Source of the DNA: Planctomycetota bacterium
Lineage (GTDB): Bacteria > Planctomycetota > UBA8742 > JACQVU01 > JANLHZ01
Direction of reading: 5' to 3'
Length of the DNA stretch: 46,332 bases
Assembly: GCA_024653775.1 (NCBI GenBank)
Contig: JANLHZ010000070.1
Coordinates: 1-46,332 of the forward strand
Shown here: positions 8,458-16,698 of the stretch, piece after piece
Layout of the letters: every line of letters begins with the position of its first letter
Position numbering within the stretch: the stretch's first letter is position 1
Program-made: the position numbers and the translations under genes
Notes under the pieces: generated by a model
What the model saw: only the letters and a program-made list of their open reading frames with translations
The model's database searches: none
What the model was told of the DNA's origin: nothing

Positions 8458-8487
8458 CATCCCGAAGGATAATTTTAGGAGCGATCG

Positions 8488-9120
8488 ATGTTCGGCGCGG
8501 ACATGCTTACATTCAGGGAGTTCATGCTGAAGGAGCCACTTCCACTTTCGACCATTCACGACGCGGTCCTGAAGTTCCTTCGCGGGCGCGACGACGTCGT
8601 CGTTTATGACGCGCACGCGGTGAACGCATACGTGGACGAGCCGCGTATGACGCAAGACGTCGACATCATGGCACTTAACGGCGAGAAGTTCGCGGAAGAG
8701 CTTAGGAAGTTCATCGCGGACAAGTTCCACATAGCCGTGCGCGTGCGCAACATCCGCGACGGACTATGCTATCGGATTTACCAGGTCAGGAAGGACGGAA
8801 ATCGTCACCTCGTGGACGTGCGTCCCGTGGATTCACTTCCGACGGCTACAATGGTCGAAGAAGTCCCGATACTGGCGCCGGCGGAGCTTGTCGCGGCGAA
8901 AGTCATTTCTTTTAAACAGCGAAAAGGGAAGCCGAAATCCGGTAGCGACTGGCGGGATCTGGCGATTTTGCTCCTTACATTCCCGGAATTAAAAACGGAG
9001 ACCGGCAAAGTCAAGGAGTCGCTCGAGTCGTCGAACGCGAGTCCCGCGGTATTCGATACCTGGCGCGAAATCGTCGAAACGGAAATCACGCCGGAATCGG
9101 ACGAAGACGAGTTTCAATAA
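8488..9120 (+). CDS. Orphan nucleotidyltransferase-fold protein (AbiEii/MNT-like)
   Basis: This 210-residue cytosolic protein has a nucleotidyltransferase-like N-terminal half. The stretch YDAHAVNAYVDEPRMTQDVDIMA matches the pattern of polymerase-beta-fold proteins in which a small-residue helix start is followed by the DxD metal site (TQDVDIM). The second half (LAPAELVAAKVISFKQRKGKPKSGSDWRDLAILLLTFPEL) matches the helical part of the DUF1814/AbiEii-type group. Members of this group occur as toxins next to antitoxins, but no partner gene is present here, so that role is not supported. The last residues are acidic. The start has AGGAG 6 bases upstream. Confidence 0.65.
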   Translation: MFGADMLTFREFMLKEPLPLSTIHDAVLKFLRGRDDVVVYDAHAVNAYVDEPRMTQDVDIMALNGEKFAEELRKFIADKFHIAVRVRNIRDGLCYRIYQVRKDGNRHLVDVRPVDSLPTATMVEEVPILAPAELVAAKVISFKQRKGKPKSGSDWRDLAILLLTFPELKTETGKVKESLESSNASPAVFDTWREIVETEITPESDEDEFQ

Positions 9121-9145
9121 ACAGATTCATGACGCGTTTCCGACT

Positions 9146-10609
9146 TCATCTGAGCTTTTCCACCGCGCGCTTCGCGTTCAGCACGCAGTCGTTCAGCCCG
9201 ACGCCGAAGTAAGCGTTGCCGGCGAACGCTATGGTCGGATTCGCAGTTTCGAATTTCCGCAGAGCTTCGAGTATCCGCTCGTGCGTGGTTTCGTACTGAG
9301 GGATCGCCCACCTGTGCCGGAAGATGCGCACCATCCGCGGCTCGCGTGAAATCCCGAGCATCGTTTCGACCTCGTTATGCACGATGCGAAGCAGCGCGTC
9401 GTCCGTAAGCTCGATCCCGTCTGGATCGCTCGCCCCTCCGATCATCGTGCGAAGCTGGAAACACCCCTCCGGCGCGCGGCCTTCGAAAATCGAACTCGAG
9501 AACAGCGCCCCGAGCACCCTTCGTTTCTCCTTCCGCGGAGTCAGGAATCCGAAGCCGTCCACGGGAGCGCGCTCATCCTCGTTTTTGTATCCCGTGCAGA
9601 TCACCGTCATCGACGCATACGGCACCTCGCAGATGAAATTCGCCGCATCGTCGTCGACATTCGCGATCAATTTTCCCGCGGCGTAAGCGGGGGTCGCGAC
9701 GACGATCTTCTTCGCGCGGACGACTCCGCCCGCTACGGAAATCACGCTCCACCCGTCCCCGGCGCGCTCGATCCGCTCCGCGCCAAATCCAGTGCGGATG
9801 AACTTCGAGTATCTTTCCGTTATCGCACGCGGAAGCTCGCCCGCGCCTTCCGCGAAACTCGTCAGAACGCCCGCCGGACCCGCCGCGCTGGCCGACGGAT
9901 TCTGTTTCTTCTTTGCGCGGAGGGCTTTGAAGAGACTCCCGTACTCGCGCTCCATCGCGAACATTTTCGGAAAGCAGTGTCGGAGACTCAGCCTGCGCGA
10001 ATCGCCACCGAAGACGCCAGACACCATCGGGTCCACGAGGTTCTCCGCGGCTTTTATCCCGATGCGGCGTTTCGCGAAATCGAAAATCGTCTCCTCGATG
10101 ATCCTTCCGCTGTCGTCCTCAAACCTGCGCGGCTTCACGAATGGTTCGCACAGGAGCCGCAGCTTTCCAGCGAGCGGGAGCACTCCGGAAAACAGGAACG
10201 CAGGCGGGGACAGAGGGATTTTCACAAGACGCTCGCGCAGACAAAGAAACCTGCTTTTCGCATTGTCCGACGCTCGCTGCATCCGCGGCTCCGCGCCGAC
10301 GTTGCGCACGATCTCGAGCGTCATTGGTTCGCGGTCGAGAAATCCGTTCGGGCCGACGTCGACGCTCCAGCCGTCTTCGTTCACAGTCTGCATAAGCCCG
10401 CCTGTGCGGGACTCTTTCTCTAAAAGAAGCGCGCTGGCGTGCGGATGCTTCTCGCGAAGGAAGTGCAGCGCGCTCAGTCCGGAGATACCTCCGCCTAGGA
10501 CGACGTAATCGCAAAGCGACGAATCCGGATTCGCCAGCGGCTGCTCCGCTTCGCCTTGCGCTGTCGGATGGTTGGAGTTCGTCATTGGCTGCGACTGAAA
10601 ATCGTACAT
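9146..10609 (-). CDS. hemY: Protoporphyrinogen/coproporphyrinogen oxidase (HemY type)
   Basis: This FAD enzyme oxidises protoporphyrinogen or coproporphyrinogen to the porphyrin late in haem synthesis. The dinucleotide-binding motif GGGISGLSALHFL and the following EKESRTGGLMQTV are clear. FLDREPMTLEIV, the SGVFGGDSRRLSL segment and the C-terminal FAGNAYFGVGLNDCV are typical of HemY-type oxidases. The length (about 487 aa) is normal. The frame is open to a GTG at 10627. The ATG at 10609 and another ATG at 10585 are equally possible, and none has a convincing ribosome-binding site. The upstream end overlaps a REP-like palindrome (10606-10638) shared with the gdhA stop codon. hemY may be co-transcribed with gdhA. 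Confidence 0.9.
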   Translation of the reverse strand: MYDFQSQPMTNSNHPTAQGEAEQPLANPDSSLCDYVVLGGGISGLSALHFLREKHPHASALLLEKESRTGGLMQTVNEDGWSVDVGPNGFLDREPMTLEIVRNVGAEPRMQRASDNAKSRFLCLRERLVKIPLSPPAFLFSGVLPLAGKLRLLCEPFVKPRRFEDDSGRIIEETIFDFAKRRIGIKAAENLVDPMVSGVFGGDSRRLSLRHCFPKMFAMEREYGSLFKALRAKKKQNPSASAAGPAGVLTSFAEGAGELPRAITERYSKFIRTGFGAERIERAGDGWSVISVAGGVVRAKKIVVATPAYAAGKLIANVDDDAANFICEVPYASMTVICTGYKNEDERAPVDGFGFLTPRKEKRRVLGALFSSSIFEGRAPEGCFQLRTMIGGASDPDGIELTDDALLRIVHNEVETMLGISREPRMVRIFRHRWAIPQYETTHERILEALRKFETANPTIAFAGNAYFGVGLNDCVLNAKRAVEKLR

Positions 10610-10638
10610 TAAATTCGTGTCCGTCACGAATTTAATGT
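10606..10638. repeat. REP-like palindrome between gdhA and hemY
   Basis: ACATTAAATTCGTG and its exact complement CACGAATTTAATGT form a 14-bp stem around the loop TCCGT. The same 33-base unit, diverged, occurs twice in inverted arrangement at 38129-38221 and once in part at 27043-27077. It lies exactly at the gdhA stop and the hemY start, so it could affect translation or mRNA stability between them. Confidence 0.8.
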
Positions 10639-12098
10639 CAAGTCAACTTAGCGCTGAGGTTCCTGAACGGTTCCTCGCGTACAAGTCTCGCGACGATTCT
10701 TCGGAGGGCAACAACCATCGCGGCGGTGCGAATGTCCTGCTTCAGCTCGTCGTGGACGTCCATCAGCGAATAGTATCTGCTCTTCATCTGCTCGCGAAGA
10801 TGACGGTAGACCTGCTCTATCGTGTAATGGTTTCCCTTGACGTTCGAATCCCATTCAAGATAGCTGACGTACACACCACCGGCATTGCAGTAAATATCAG
10901 GAAGGACGTCGATGCCGCGCTTTTTCAGGACCACGTCTCCGGACGGAGTAGTCGGATAGTTAGCACCCTCCGCTAGAAGTCTGCAATTCAGGAGTCCGGC
11001 GGTGACTTCGGTTATCGCGTTCTCGAGGGCCGCGGCGATGAAGGTGTCGACCTCGGCGCTGAAGAACTCCTCCGGAGAGCAGGCCCTCGCCTGCGGGAAC
11101 CCTGCGACGCCGCGATGTTCCTTTGAGTAGGCCGCGAGTTCGTGGGCGTCCATTCCGTCTTCGCTTATGATGCAGCCAGTGTGGTCCTGCACCGCGATCA
11201 GTTTCGAGCCTTCTTCCTCCATACCCATTGCCGCGAAGCTGCCGACGTTGCCGTAGCCCTGGACGCTGAACCTCGTCGCGCGCAGAGGATGCACCGCGTC
11301 GTGTGGCGAATATTTGTAGCGGAAGTGCTCCTTCACCGCGTGGACCACTCCGCGTCCCGTTGCGGGTTCGCGTCCCGCGAGTCCGCCGCACTCGACGCTC
11401 TTTCCCGTCACGACTCCGCCAAGGTTATCCTGCCAGCGATCGCGGGTGTAGTAGCGGAAGAAGTGGAAAATCCAGTCCATGATTTCCGCGTTCGTGTTGA
11501 CGTCCGGCGCGAGGCTGTCCTGCATCGGCGCGATCTCTCCGACGATGTTTCGGACGAGTTCGCCAGTGATTCGGTAGAGGTCGTGCTTTCCGTACCTGTG
11601 CGGGTCCATGCGGATTCCGCCTTTGCCTCCGCCGAAGGGCACTCCGATCAGCGCGCACTTCCACGTCATCGCGGACGCGAGCGCCTTGCACTCGGCGAGA
11701 TCGACGATCGGATGGAAGCGCATTCCTCCCTTGTACGGCCCGAGGATTCTGTTGTGCTGGATTCTGTGGCACTGGAAGGTCTTGACCTTGCCGTTTTCGG
11801 AAGGGTCCTTCGAATCCTCGATTCTTACCCGGACATAGAACGTCAGTTCCTTGTCAGGCTGGAAAAGATGCTCGACAACATCCGGATGGAAGTTGCCGTA
11901 CTTCACCGCCTGCAGGAACCGAACCTGGTTCGTGTCGAAAATATCGATGTGTTCCTGCGGCAGTTGCTCGAATATTTTCGGCTGGGTTCTCTTTTTTACA
12001 TGAACGCTAGTGGCAATAGTTGCTTGTCCGGTCTCGCCGGTCTGCCGCGAGCGTTTCTTCGGCTTGCCGTTTTCGCCGCTCTTCGGTTGTCTATCCAA
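10638..12098 (-). CDS. gdhA: Glutamate dehydrogenase (Glu/Leu/Phe/Val dehydrogenase family)
   Basis: The enzyme interconverts glutamate with 2-oxoglutarate and ammonia using NAD(P). The glutamate-binding and catalytic segment is intact: GPYKGGMRFHP and then GVPFGGGKGGIRMDP, which holds the catalytic lysine. The nucleotide-binding domain has SVQGYGNVGS. LLAEGANYPTTPSGD and NAGGVYVSYLEW complete the family pattern. The first ~35 residues are a basic, low-complexity extension (PKKRSRQTGE...) not needed for the fold. The ATG at 12098 is preceded by GAGAGGTG, a good ribosome-binding site. It runs into hemY through a REP-like palindrome, so an amino-acid/haem precursor link is possible but not shown. 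Confidence 0.95.
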   Translation of the reverse strand: MDRQPKSGENGKPKKRSRQTGETGQATIATSVHVKKRTQPKIFEQLPQEHIDIFDTNQVRFLQAVKYGNFHPDVVEHLFQPDKELTFYVRVRIEDSKDPSENGKVKTFQCHRIQHNRILGPYKGGMRFHPIVDLAECKALASAMTWKCALIGVPFGGGKGGIRMDPHRYGKHDLYRITGELVRNIVGEIAPMQDSLAPDVNTNAEIMDWIFHFFRYYTRDRWQDNLGGVVTGKSVECGGLAGREPATGRGVVHAVKEHFRYKYSPHDAVHPLRATRFSVQGYGNVGSFAAMGMEEEGSKLIAVQDHTGCIISEDGMDAHELAAYSKEHRGVAGFPQARACSPEEFFSAEVDTFIAAALENAITEVTAGLLNCRLLAEGANYPTTPSGDVVLKKRGIDVLPDIYCNAGGVYVSYLEWDSNVKGNHYTIEQVYRHLREQMKSRYYSLMDVHDELKQDIRTAAMVVALRRIVARLVREEPFRNLSAKLT

Positions 12099-12205
12099 GT
12101 TGCACCTCTCTGTTGTGGCATGGCGGAGAGTGTATAATACTTTGGACGAACAATAAAAACAGGGACTCGAAATTTTGCTAACTTTTAAACGCGGTCAGGA
12201 TTTCA

Positions 12206-12841
12206 ATGGCTGAACTGTTTTCGAAAATCACCGGGTCCCCGAGCTTCGTTCCGCCTTACCTCGACATATTTTCTCTTGCCGAAGATCAGGGCGAAACCCT
12301 CGCTTCGAGCCGGACAACGAGAGTTTCGAAGATATGCCTCGCGCCAAACACGCATTCAGTACTTAAATTGTATAAATATCCAACTAAATACGATAAATGG
12401 CGCGGACTTCTCCGCGGAACGTTCCTCGGAACCCCTGCCGCGCGGAGAGAAGCCTCAAATCTTCACCGGCTGAGCGCTCACAAGCTTTCGCCGAAGGTTT
12501 TCGATTATCGCGAAGAGCGACGGTACGGATTCCTTTGCAGGGCTGTCATCGTGATGGAGTTTCTTGAAGGATTCCTGCCGATGCAGACGTACCTCGAACT
12601 TGGAGACGAGGCGCTCACGAGATCGATAATGGACGCGGTTCTCGACCGCGTGAACGCGATGCACGCTCTCGGCTTCGAGCATCGCGATCTGTTTCCGAGG
12701 AACATTCTCGTGAATCCATCGGGGGAGAGCGCGCTGGTGCGGTTCGTGGACTTTCGCAAGGGTCGGTGGGGGTCCGCGCCGCTTTCGACCACGGGAAGGA
12801 ACCGGGACCTTAGTCTGTTGCGAACGGAAACCGACTCGTAA
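12206..12841 (+). CDS. WaaP/InaA-like lipopolysaccharide kinase, possibly C-terminally shortened
   Basis: This 211-residue protein shows the catalytic core of bacterial LPS (Kdo/heptose) kinases: IVMEFLEGFLP as hinge, HRDLFPRNILV as the catalytic loop (HxD...N) and FVDFRKGRW in place of DFG. Such enzymes phosphorylate the inner core of LPS on the cytoplasmic side. After FRKGRW only about 25 residues remain, ending just 20 bases before a MITE-like repeat at 12862. Homologues normally continue with a longer helical tail, so the gene may have lost its end. A TATAAT at 12133-12138 could be its -10 box. It fits with the WaaG-like gene at 7242-8426. Confidence 0.7.
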   Translation: MAELFSKITGSPSFVPPYLDIFSLAEDQGETLASSRTTRVSKICLAPNTHSVLKLYKYPTKYDKWRGLLRGTFLGTPAARREASNLHRLSAHKLSPKVFDYREERRYGFLCRAVIVMEFLEGFLPMQTYLELGDEALTRSIMDAVLDRVNAMHALGFEHRDLFPRNILVNPSGESALVRFVDFRKGRWGSAPLSTTGRNRDLSLLRTETDS

Positions 12842-12861
12842 TTCGTAGTCGCAGACTCGTA

Positions 12862-13043
12862 AGGTGTCGTGTCAAAATAAGTTTACGAATTTCGCGCTCA
12901 GATTTACGTCAGGTTCGCATTGCGCAATTGAGTCAAACCGCAGTCGTAGCCATAGTTCCGTCGAGGATTTGACGATTGAGCGCGGTGTGAAGATGGCGTG
13001 AAGATGTGATGTGAAAACGTCAACTTATTTTGACACGACACCT
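12862..13043 (+). mobile_element. MITE-like repeat, core family copy 3 with perfect 22-bp TIRs
   Basis: This is the best-preserved copy. It begins AGGTGTCGTGTCAAAATAAG and ends with the exact complement of its first 22 bases. TA lies directly outside both ends (12860-12861 and 13044-13045), as expected for an element that inserts at TA, for example IS630/Tc1-like transposases. The core between the ends is the same as in the other copies. It separates the LPS-kinase-like gene from the next gene. Confidence 0.85.
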
Positions 13044-13114
13044 TATATGTTGACAGAAGCTTTCCATCGCTGATAAAATTCGAAAATCAACAGCAAACCT
13101 CCCCTGAGGTAGAA

Positions 13115-13543
13115 ATGAGGCAAAATATGGATTCCTTTCGTGGTCTCGTACTAGTCGGTCTTGGCATCGTCGTTGGACTTCAGGTCGCCATCTGCTTCCA
13201 AGGGAACGAAAAAACCGCGAACGCAGGAACGGCGAACGACGCCGGAAACGTTACCTGCGCGACGGGCAAATCCGCCCGCGGCGACATCGACGTGCTCTGG
13301 GTGATCGACACTGAAAAACGCCAGCTCGCGGCGTATCAGATGAGTTCCCGCGGAGTCGAACTCCTCGCCGCGCGTAAAATCTGGTATGACTTGCAGCTAA
13401 TCAGCTACAACGACGCCAGCCCCCCCGAAGTTCAGATCAGAGAACTTCGCCGTCTGTGGGAAGCCTCCGGGATTGCAACGCCTCAGGACAACGCTCCGCC
13501 TGTGACGACTGACCCGGACGCGTTCAACGAAACGGACGACTGA
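13115..13543 (+). CDS. Small membrane-anchored or exported protein of planctomycete type
   Basis: This 142-residue protein has an N-terminal hydrophobic segment (residues 8-28), then a short spacer and a conserved-looking core DVLWVIDTEKRQLAAYQM...GVELLAARKIWYDLQL. It ends in an acidic, Pro-rich tail. Proteins with this core pattern (a statement that a value exists, then an 'L-A-A-R' strand) are known as uncharacterised in Planctomycetota. I recognise no function. GAGGT ahead of the ATG is the ribosome-binding site. Confidence 0.75.
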   Translation: MRQNMDSFRGLVLVGLGIVVGLQVAICFQGNEKTANAGTANDAGNVTCATGKSARGDIDVLWVIDTEKRQLAAYQMSSRGVELLAARKIWYDLQLISYNDASPPEVQIRELRRLWEASGIATPQDNAPPVTTDPDAFNETDD

Positions 13544-13553
13544 TCATTCACGC

Positions 13554-13581
13554 TTGACATTGGCGCCCGAAGCCGTAATAT
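13554..13581 (+). promoter_or_regulatory. Sigma70-type promoter for the HTH-acidic-TM gene
   Basis: A perfect TTGACA (13554-13559) and TAATAT (13576-13581) are 16 bases apart, ending 44 bases before the ATG at 13626. This is the clearest housekeeping-type promoter in the window. Confidence 0.6.
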
Positions 13582-13625
13582 GAGAGACATTCCCCTGAGC
13601 AAAAACTCACGAAGGTCGATTGATC

Positions 13626-14624
13626 ATGGTTGACTATCTCAATTTCGACAAGGTTCTCGACGAGCTTGAAGTCGACGAAGAAGAACTTAAGCGCATGGTT
13701 AGCGAAGGTCAGATTCGCGCGTATCGCGATGAAGACCGCATGAAGTTCCGCAAGGACGACATCGACGCCCTGCGTACCAAGAACGTTTCCGAACCCACAA
13801 TCATACTGCCTTCGGCGGGGTCCATCGGAAGCGTGCTGAACGATGACGACGACGATCTCCTCCTCATCGAGGAAGAGGACGACACCGGCGATACGAGGGT
13901 CGATCTTCCGGACGATCTCGGCGACGACGATTTCGATGCCGCGGACGCGACTGTCGTTCCGACGCTCGATTTCGATCTCGACGGCGATTCGAATTCCGAG
14001 ACCCTCACCGAGGAGCTTGTTTTCGACAACGACGTGGACGACACTCTCGGCCCGGACGACGTCGGCGGAATGGCGACTCAGCGGATCGAAAGCCAGGCGA
14101 CCTTCGTCGATGATGAGGACGAAGAAGAGGAAGAGGAGGAGGACTTCTCCACTCAGCAGATAGGCGACGACGATGAAGAAGATGAGGACGATGACGACGA
14201 CCTCGCGAAGACCATCGCCGCGCCGAAGAAGAGCACGCTCGCAAGAAAGAGCACGCTCGGCAAGACGAGCGCGAGCGGCCGCGCGTCGAAACGACTTCAG
14301 GCGGCTGACGTCCGGTCGAAGGGTGGTCTCCCCGGCGGTTACGAGCGGATTGGCGCGATCTGGACGATTATAATGGTTCTGTCCTCCATCCCGCTTTTTT
14401 GGGCCGGACTGATGTTCGTCGACCTGTTCAGCGGAAGTCTCGGCGGAATCAGCAAGGCTGTCGTCGAGCCGGTGGCGGAGAACGTCAACAACGAAAAGCT
14501 GATCATCGTGGGCGCAGCCGCAACAGCCGATGGCGGCGCGGTCGGAGGCCAGGGTTCCGCGGGCACGTCCTACGGTCAGCCTCTTCCACACAATGATATT
14601 GCCGAAGATTCCTTCGGGAACTGA
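13626..14624 (+). CDS. Excisionase-like HTH protein with acidic linker and single TM segment
   Basis: The first ~50 residues (LNFDKVLDELEVDEEELKRM..., then FRKDDIDALR) are a small MerR/excisionase-type winged helix seen in planctomycete proteins. A very acidic, disordered region follows (about 70-200, with a Glu/Asp run near 165-195), then a basic patch (KKSTLARKSTLGKTS). One transmembrane helix, IWTIIMVLSSIPLFWAGLMF, lies at about 240-260, and the tail is Gly/Ala-rich. The frame is open from a TTG at 13620, but the ATG at 13626 with AAGG upstream is preferred. It may be a membrane-tethered DNA- or nucleoid-binding protein, which is inference only. A promoter and a terminator bracket it as a single transcription unit. 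Confidence 0.75.
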   Translation: MVDYLNFDKVLDELEVDEEELKRMVSEGQIRAYRDEDRMKFRKDDIDALRTKNVSEPTIILPSAGSIGSVLNDDDDDLLLIEEEDDTGDTRVDLPDDLGDDDFDAADATVVPTLDFDLDGDSNSETLTEELVFDNDVDDTLGPDDVGGMATQRIESQATFVDDEDEEEEEEEDFSTQQIGDDDEEDEDDDDDLAKTIAAPKKSTLARKSTLGKTSASGRASKRLQAADVRSKGGLPGGYERIGAIWTIIMVLSSIPLFWAGLMFVDLFSGSLGGISKAVVEPVAENVNNEKLIIVGAAATADGGAVGGQGSAGTSYGQPLPHNDIAEDSFGN

Positions 14625-14647
14625 CAGCAGCGATAAAGGCGAATTCG

Positions 14648-14675
14648 AAAGGCGGGCTTCGGTCCGCCTTTTTTT
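14648..14675 (+). terminator. Intrinsic terminator after the HTH-acidic-TM gene
   Basis: AAAGGCGGG and TCCGCCTTT form a 9-bp stem (one G-T pair) around CTTCGG and run straight into seven T. This is a textbook rho-independent terminator. Confidence 0.88.
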
Positions 14676-14699
14676 ATGGTTGCGCGAGTCGGGACTCGG

Positions 14700-15224
14700 T
14701 CACCGCCAGAACCCGCCGAACGAGAATGCGACCATCGCTAGTAACAGAATCGCGAGTACGGACAGGAATATTCTCGACAGCAGCATCTTTCTTCGAATTT
14801 CGGGCGGGAAGTCGCGGCTCGGAATCTCGCCGCACTCGTAGCACTCGTACGCCTGGAACGCCGCGTAGAAAAGAAGCGACGGCAGACCCGCGAGAAACCA
14901 GAGCATCATTTCCGTGGTGTCGTCCCTATTCTTGCCGACCCAGCCGCTACAGTAAGGGCATCGGAAAGCCCCGAGGCTTTCCCTGCGTTTCTCGCGCATC
15001 TGTGCGTCCTTGCTTTTAAGACCCGCGTATTTGCTCTCTTTCTCGACGATCGCTTTTTTGATCTTCACTTCGCGAAAACCGCCGTCGTGATCGTCGTCCT
15101 CGAATTCTTCGACGTCATCTTCATCTTCGAGTTCGTCGTCAAAATCTTCGTCCGGCTCGACTATGCGAGGTTTTCGCGCTCGACGCGGCTGCGCGCTTTC
15201 TTCGTCCTGAATCCGATCCTCCAC
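14700..15224 (-). CDS. Acidic zinc-ribbon-like membrane protein
   Basis: This 174-residue protein has a long Asp/Glu-rich N-terminal part (about 15-50), a Lys-rich middle, a CPYC...CYEC pair of cysteine motifs that could bind zinc around the first membrane segment, and two transmembrane helices (MMLWFLAGLPSLLFYAAF and IFLSVLAILLLAMVAF). It ends in a Gly/Phe/Trp tail. I recognise no family. The same combination of acidic tract, zinc ribbon and TM helices recurs in three other proteins of the window (34799-35536, 41823-43331, 43426-44115). It converges on the terminator at 14648. Confidence 0.65.
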   Translation of the reverse strand: MEDRIQDEESAQPRRARKPRIVEPDEDFDDELEDEDDVEEFEDDDHDGGFREVKIKKAIVEKESKYAGLKSKDAQMREKRRESLGAFRCPYCSGWVGKNRDDTTEMMLWFLAGLPSLLFYAAFQAYECYECGEIPSRDFPPEIRRKMLLSRIFLSVLAILLLAMVAFSFGGFWR

Positions 15225-15273
15225 GTTTGTTCCTCCGCGAACGCCGTCAGTATCTTACTGACAATCCTTCGAA

Positions 15274-16614
15274 TTGTCAGCGGAAAATCCACTGCAAATC
15301 GCCGAACAATTGCGCCCAACAGTAAACCCGGCATACTGGAGGACATTGTTGGATATCGAACTTCCGAACCCTGGCAAATACCCGAAGCAAATTTCGCACG
15401 ACCTCAAAAACGCGTACTTCAAACACATCGGCTACGAACCGCATCCCGGGCAGCGCTCGTTCCATGACAGCAGCGCGAGAATGAAAATACTCGTCGCGGG
15501 CGCAAGGTTCGGAAAGTCCCTCGCGGCGGCGCGGGAAGTCGAGCCGTACATTCTTGCTTCTAATACCCGCGGCTGGATCGTCGGTCCAACATACGATCTT
15601 GGGTCAAGGGAATTTCAATACATCTTTCAGTCTCTGATTGATGATCAACAGATCGAAACGAATCGAAAATCTTTCTCTGACCGATCTATGATCATCGAAA
15701 CCACTTGGAACAGTTTCGTTGAAGTTCGAAGCGCTCATAATCCAATCTCGCTCCTGGGAGAGGAACTCGACTGGCTGATACTTTCGGAAGCCGCGCAGCT
15801 CTCGCAGACCGTGTATGAACGATTCCTCCGCGCGCGGCTCTCGACCCGCATCGGGAAACTGATCGTGCCGTCGACACCGAACGGTTTCGGCTGGCTATAC
15901 GACATGTTCATCCGCGGGCAGGATCCGGATTTTCCGGACTTCGAAAGCTGGCAGTTCCCGACGTGGGCTAATCCACTCGTCGCGCCTGAGGAAATCGAAG
16001 CAGCGCGCAAGGAACTGCTTCCGCACATCTTCGACGAGCAGTACGGAGGGCACTTCACAAAACCGGCGGGGCTTGTGTACCCGGAGTTCCAGGAGTCCAT
16101 TCACGTCCGCGAGGAGCCGGAGGAGGAGTTCTGCGAGCGATACCGCGCGATCGATCCGGGCTATCGAAATCCATTCGCGGTCGTGATGGTCGGAAGGAAC
16201 TTCGACGGTCGCTACCACGTTTTCGCGGAGTATTACCAGCGCGAGCGAACCACAGAGGACCACATCGAATTCCTCCGCGACGCGGGAAGGTTCGACCTCA
16301 CCGTGATCGATCCGTCCGCCGCGCAGCTCATCCGCGATCTCCGTACCGCGGGCATCACCGCAATCCCTGGCGCGAATGACATCCAGCCCGGCATCGATAT
16401 GATTCGTAGCTACCTCGCGATCGGTCCCGACGGACTTCCGGGGCTGACGGTGCACCCTCGCTGCCGGCACCTGATAAACGAGTTCCGCGAGTATCGCTAC
16501 CCGTCGGATTTCGAAAACCCGCGCCTCGCGGAACTGCCGCTCAAGGAGAACGACCACGCGCTCGACGCGCTGCGCTACCTGCTGATGACGCTCCATCAGC
16601 GGGGTAAACTATAA
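15274..16614 (+). CDS. Lone phage-type terminase large subunit (TerL)
   Basis: This 446-residue protein has the two domains of tailed-phage packaging motors. The ATPase half has a Walker A-like VAGARFGKS (residues 74-82) and a Walker B region around residue 170. The RNase H-like nuclease half has acidic motifs at AIDPGYRNP (Asp294), TVIDPSAAQ (Asp346) and NDHALDALRY (about 427-431). It looks whole. No portal, capsid, tail, integrase or other phage gene is near, so it is either a relic of a phage-derived element or a domesticated gene. The start is a TTG and is uncertain. The last 24 codons recur at 19669-19740. Confidence 0.8.
   Translation: MSAENPLQIAEQLRPTVNPAYWRTLLDIELPNPGKYPKQISHDLKNAYFKHIGYEPHPGQRSFHDSSARMKILVAGARFGKSLAAAREVEPYILASNTRGWIVGPTYDLGSREFQYIFQSLIDDQQIETNRKSFSDRSMIIETTWNSFVEVRSAHNPISLLGEELDWLILSEAAQLSQTVYERFLRARLSTRIGKLIVPSTPNGFGWLYDMFIRGQDPDFPDFESWQFPTWANPLVAPEEIEAARKELLPHIFDEQYGGHFTKPAGLVYPEFQESIHVREEPEEEFCERYRAIDPGYRNPFAVVMVGRNFDGRYHVFAEYYQRERTTEDHIEFLRDAGRFDLTVIDPSAAQLIRDLRTAGITAIPGANDIQPGIDMIRSYLAIGPDGLPGLTVHPRCRHLINEFREYRYPSDFENPRLAELPLKENDHALDALRYLLMTLHQRGKL
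16543..16614 (+). repeat. Left copy of duplicated terL 3' end (island A boundary)
   Basis: The last 24 codons of terL, including the stop, match 19669-19740 at 62 of 72 bases. All differences are silent. The two copies are direct repeats bounding the 3.1-kb island A. Confidence 0.85.
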
Positions 16615-16698
16615 AAAACCAAGCCTCGTCCAAGACAGAGACGCCGTTTATCAATTTGAACGTTGCTCCACCTGTCGCCAGCTAAGGAGGCGCCATAA

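Noticed and set aside
8488-9120. Toxin of a toxin-antitoxin or Abi system
   Set aside because: The fold resembles AbiEii-type proteins, but no small antitoxin gene lies beside it and the spacers on both sides are short. It is listed as an orphan protein.
9377-10423. 348-codon plus-strand frame opposite hemY
   Set aside because: It is a shadow of hemY, with no recognisable domain and no ribosome-binding site.
15274-16614. Part of an intact prophage
   Set aside because: Neighbouring genes on both sides are cellular or accessory. No structural, lysis or integrase genes are seen.
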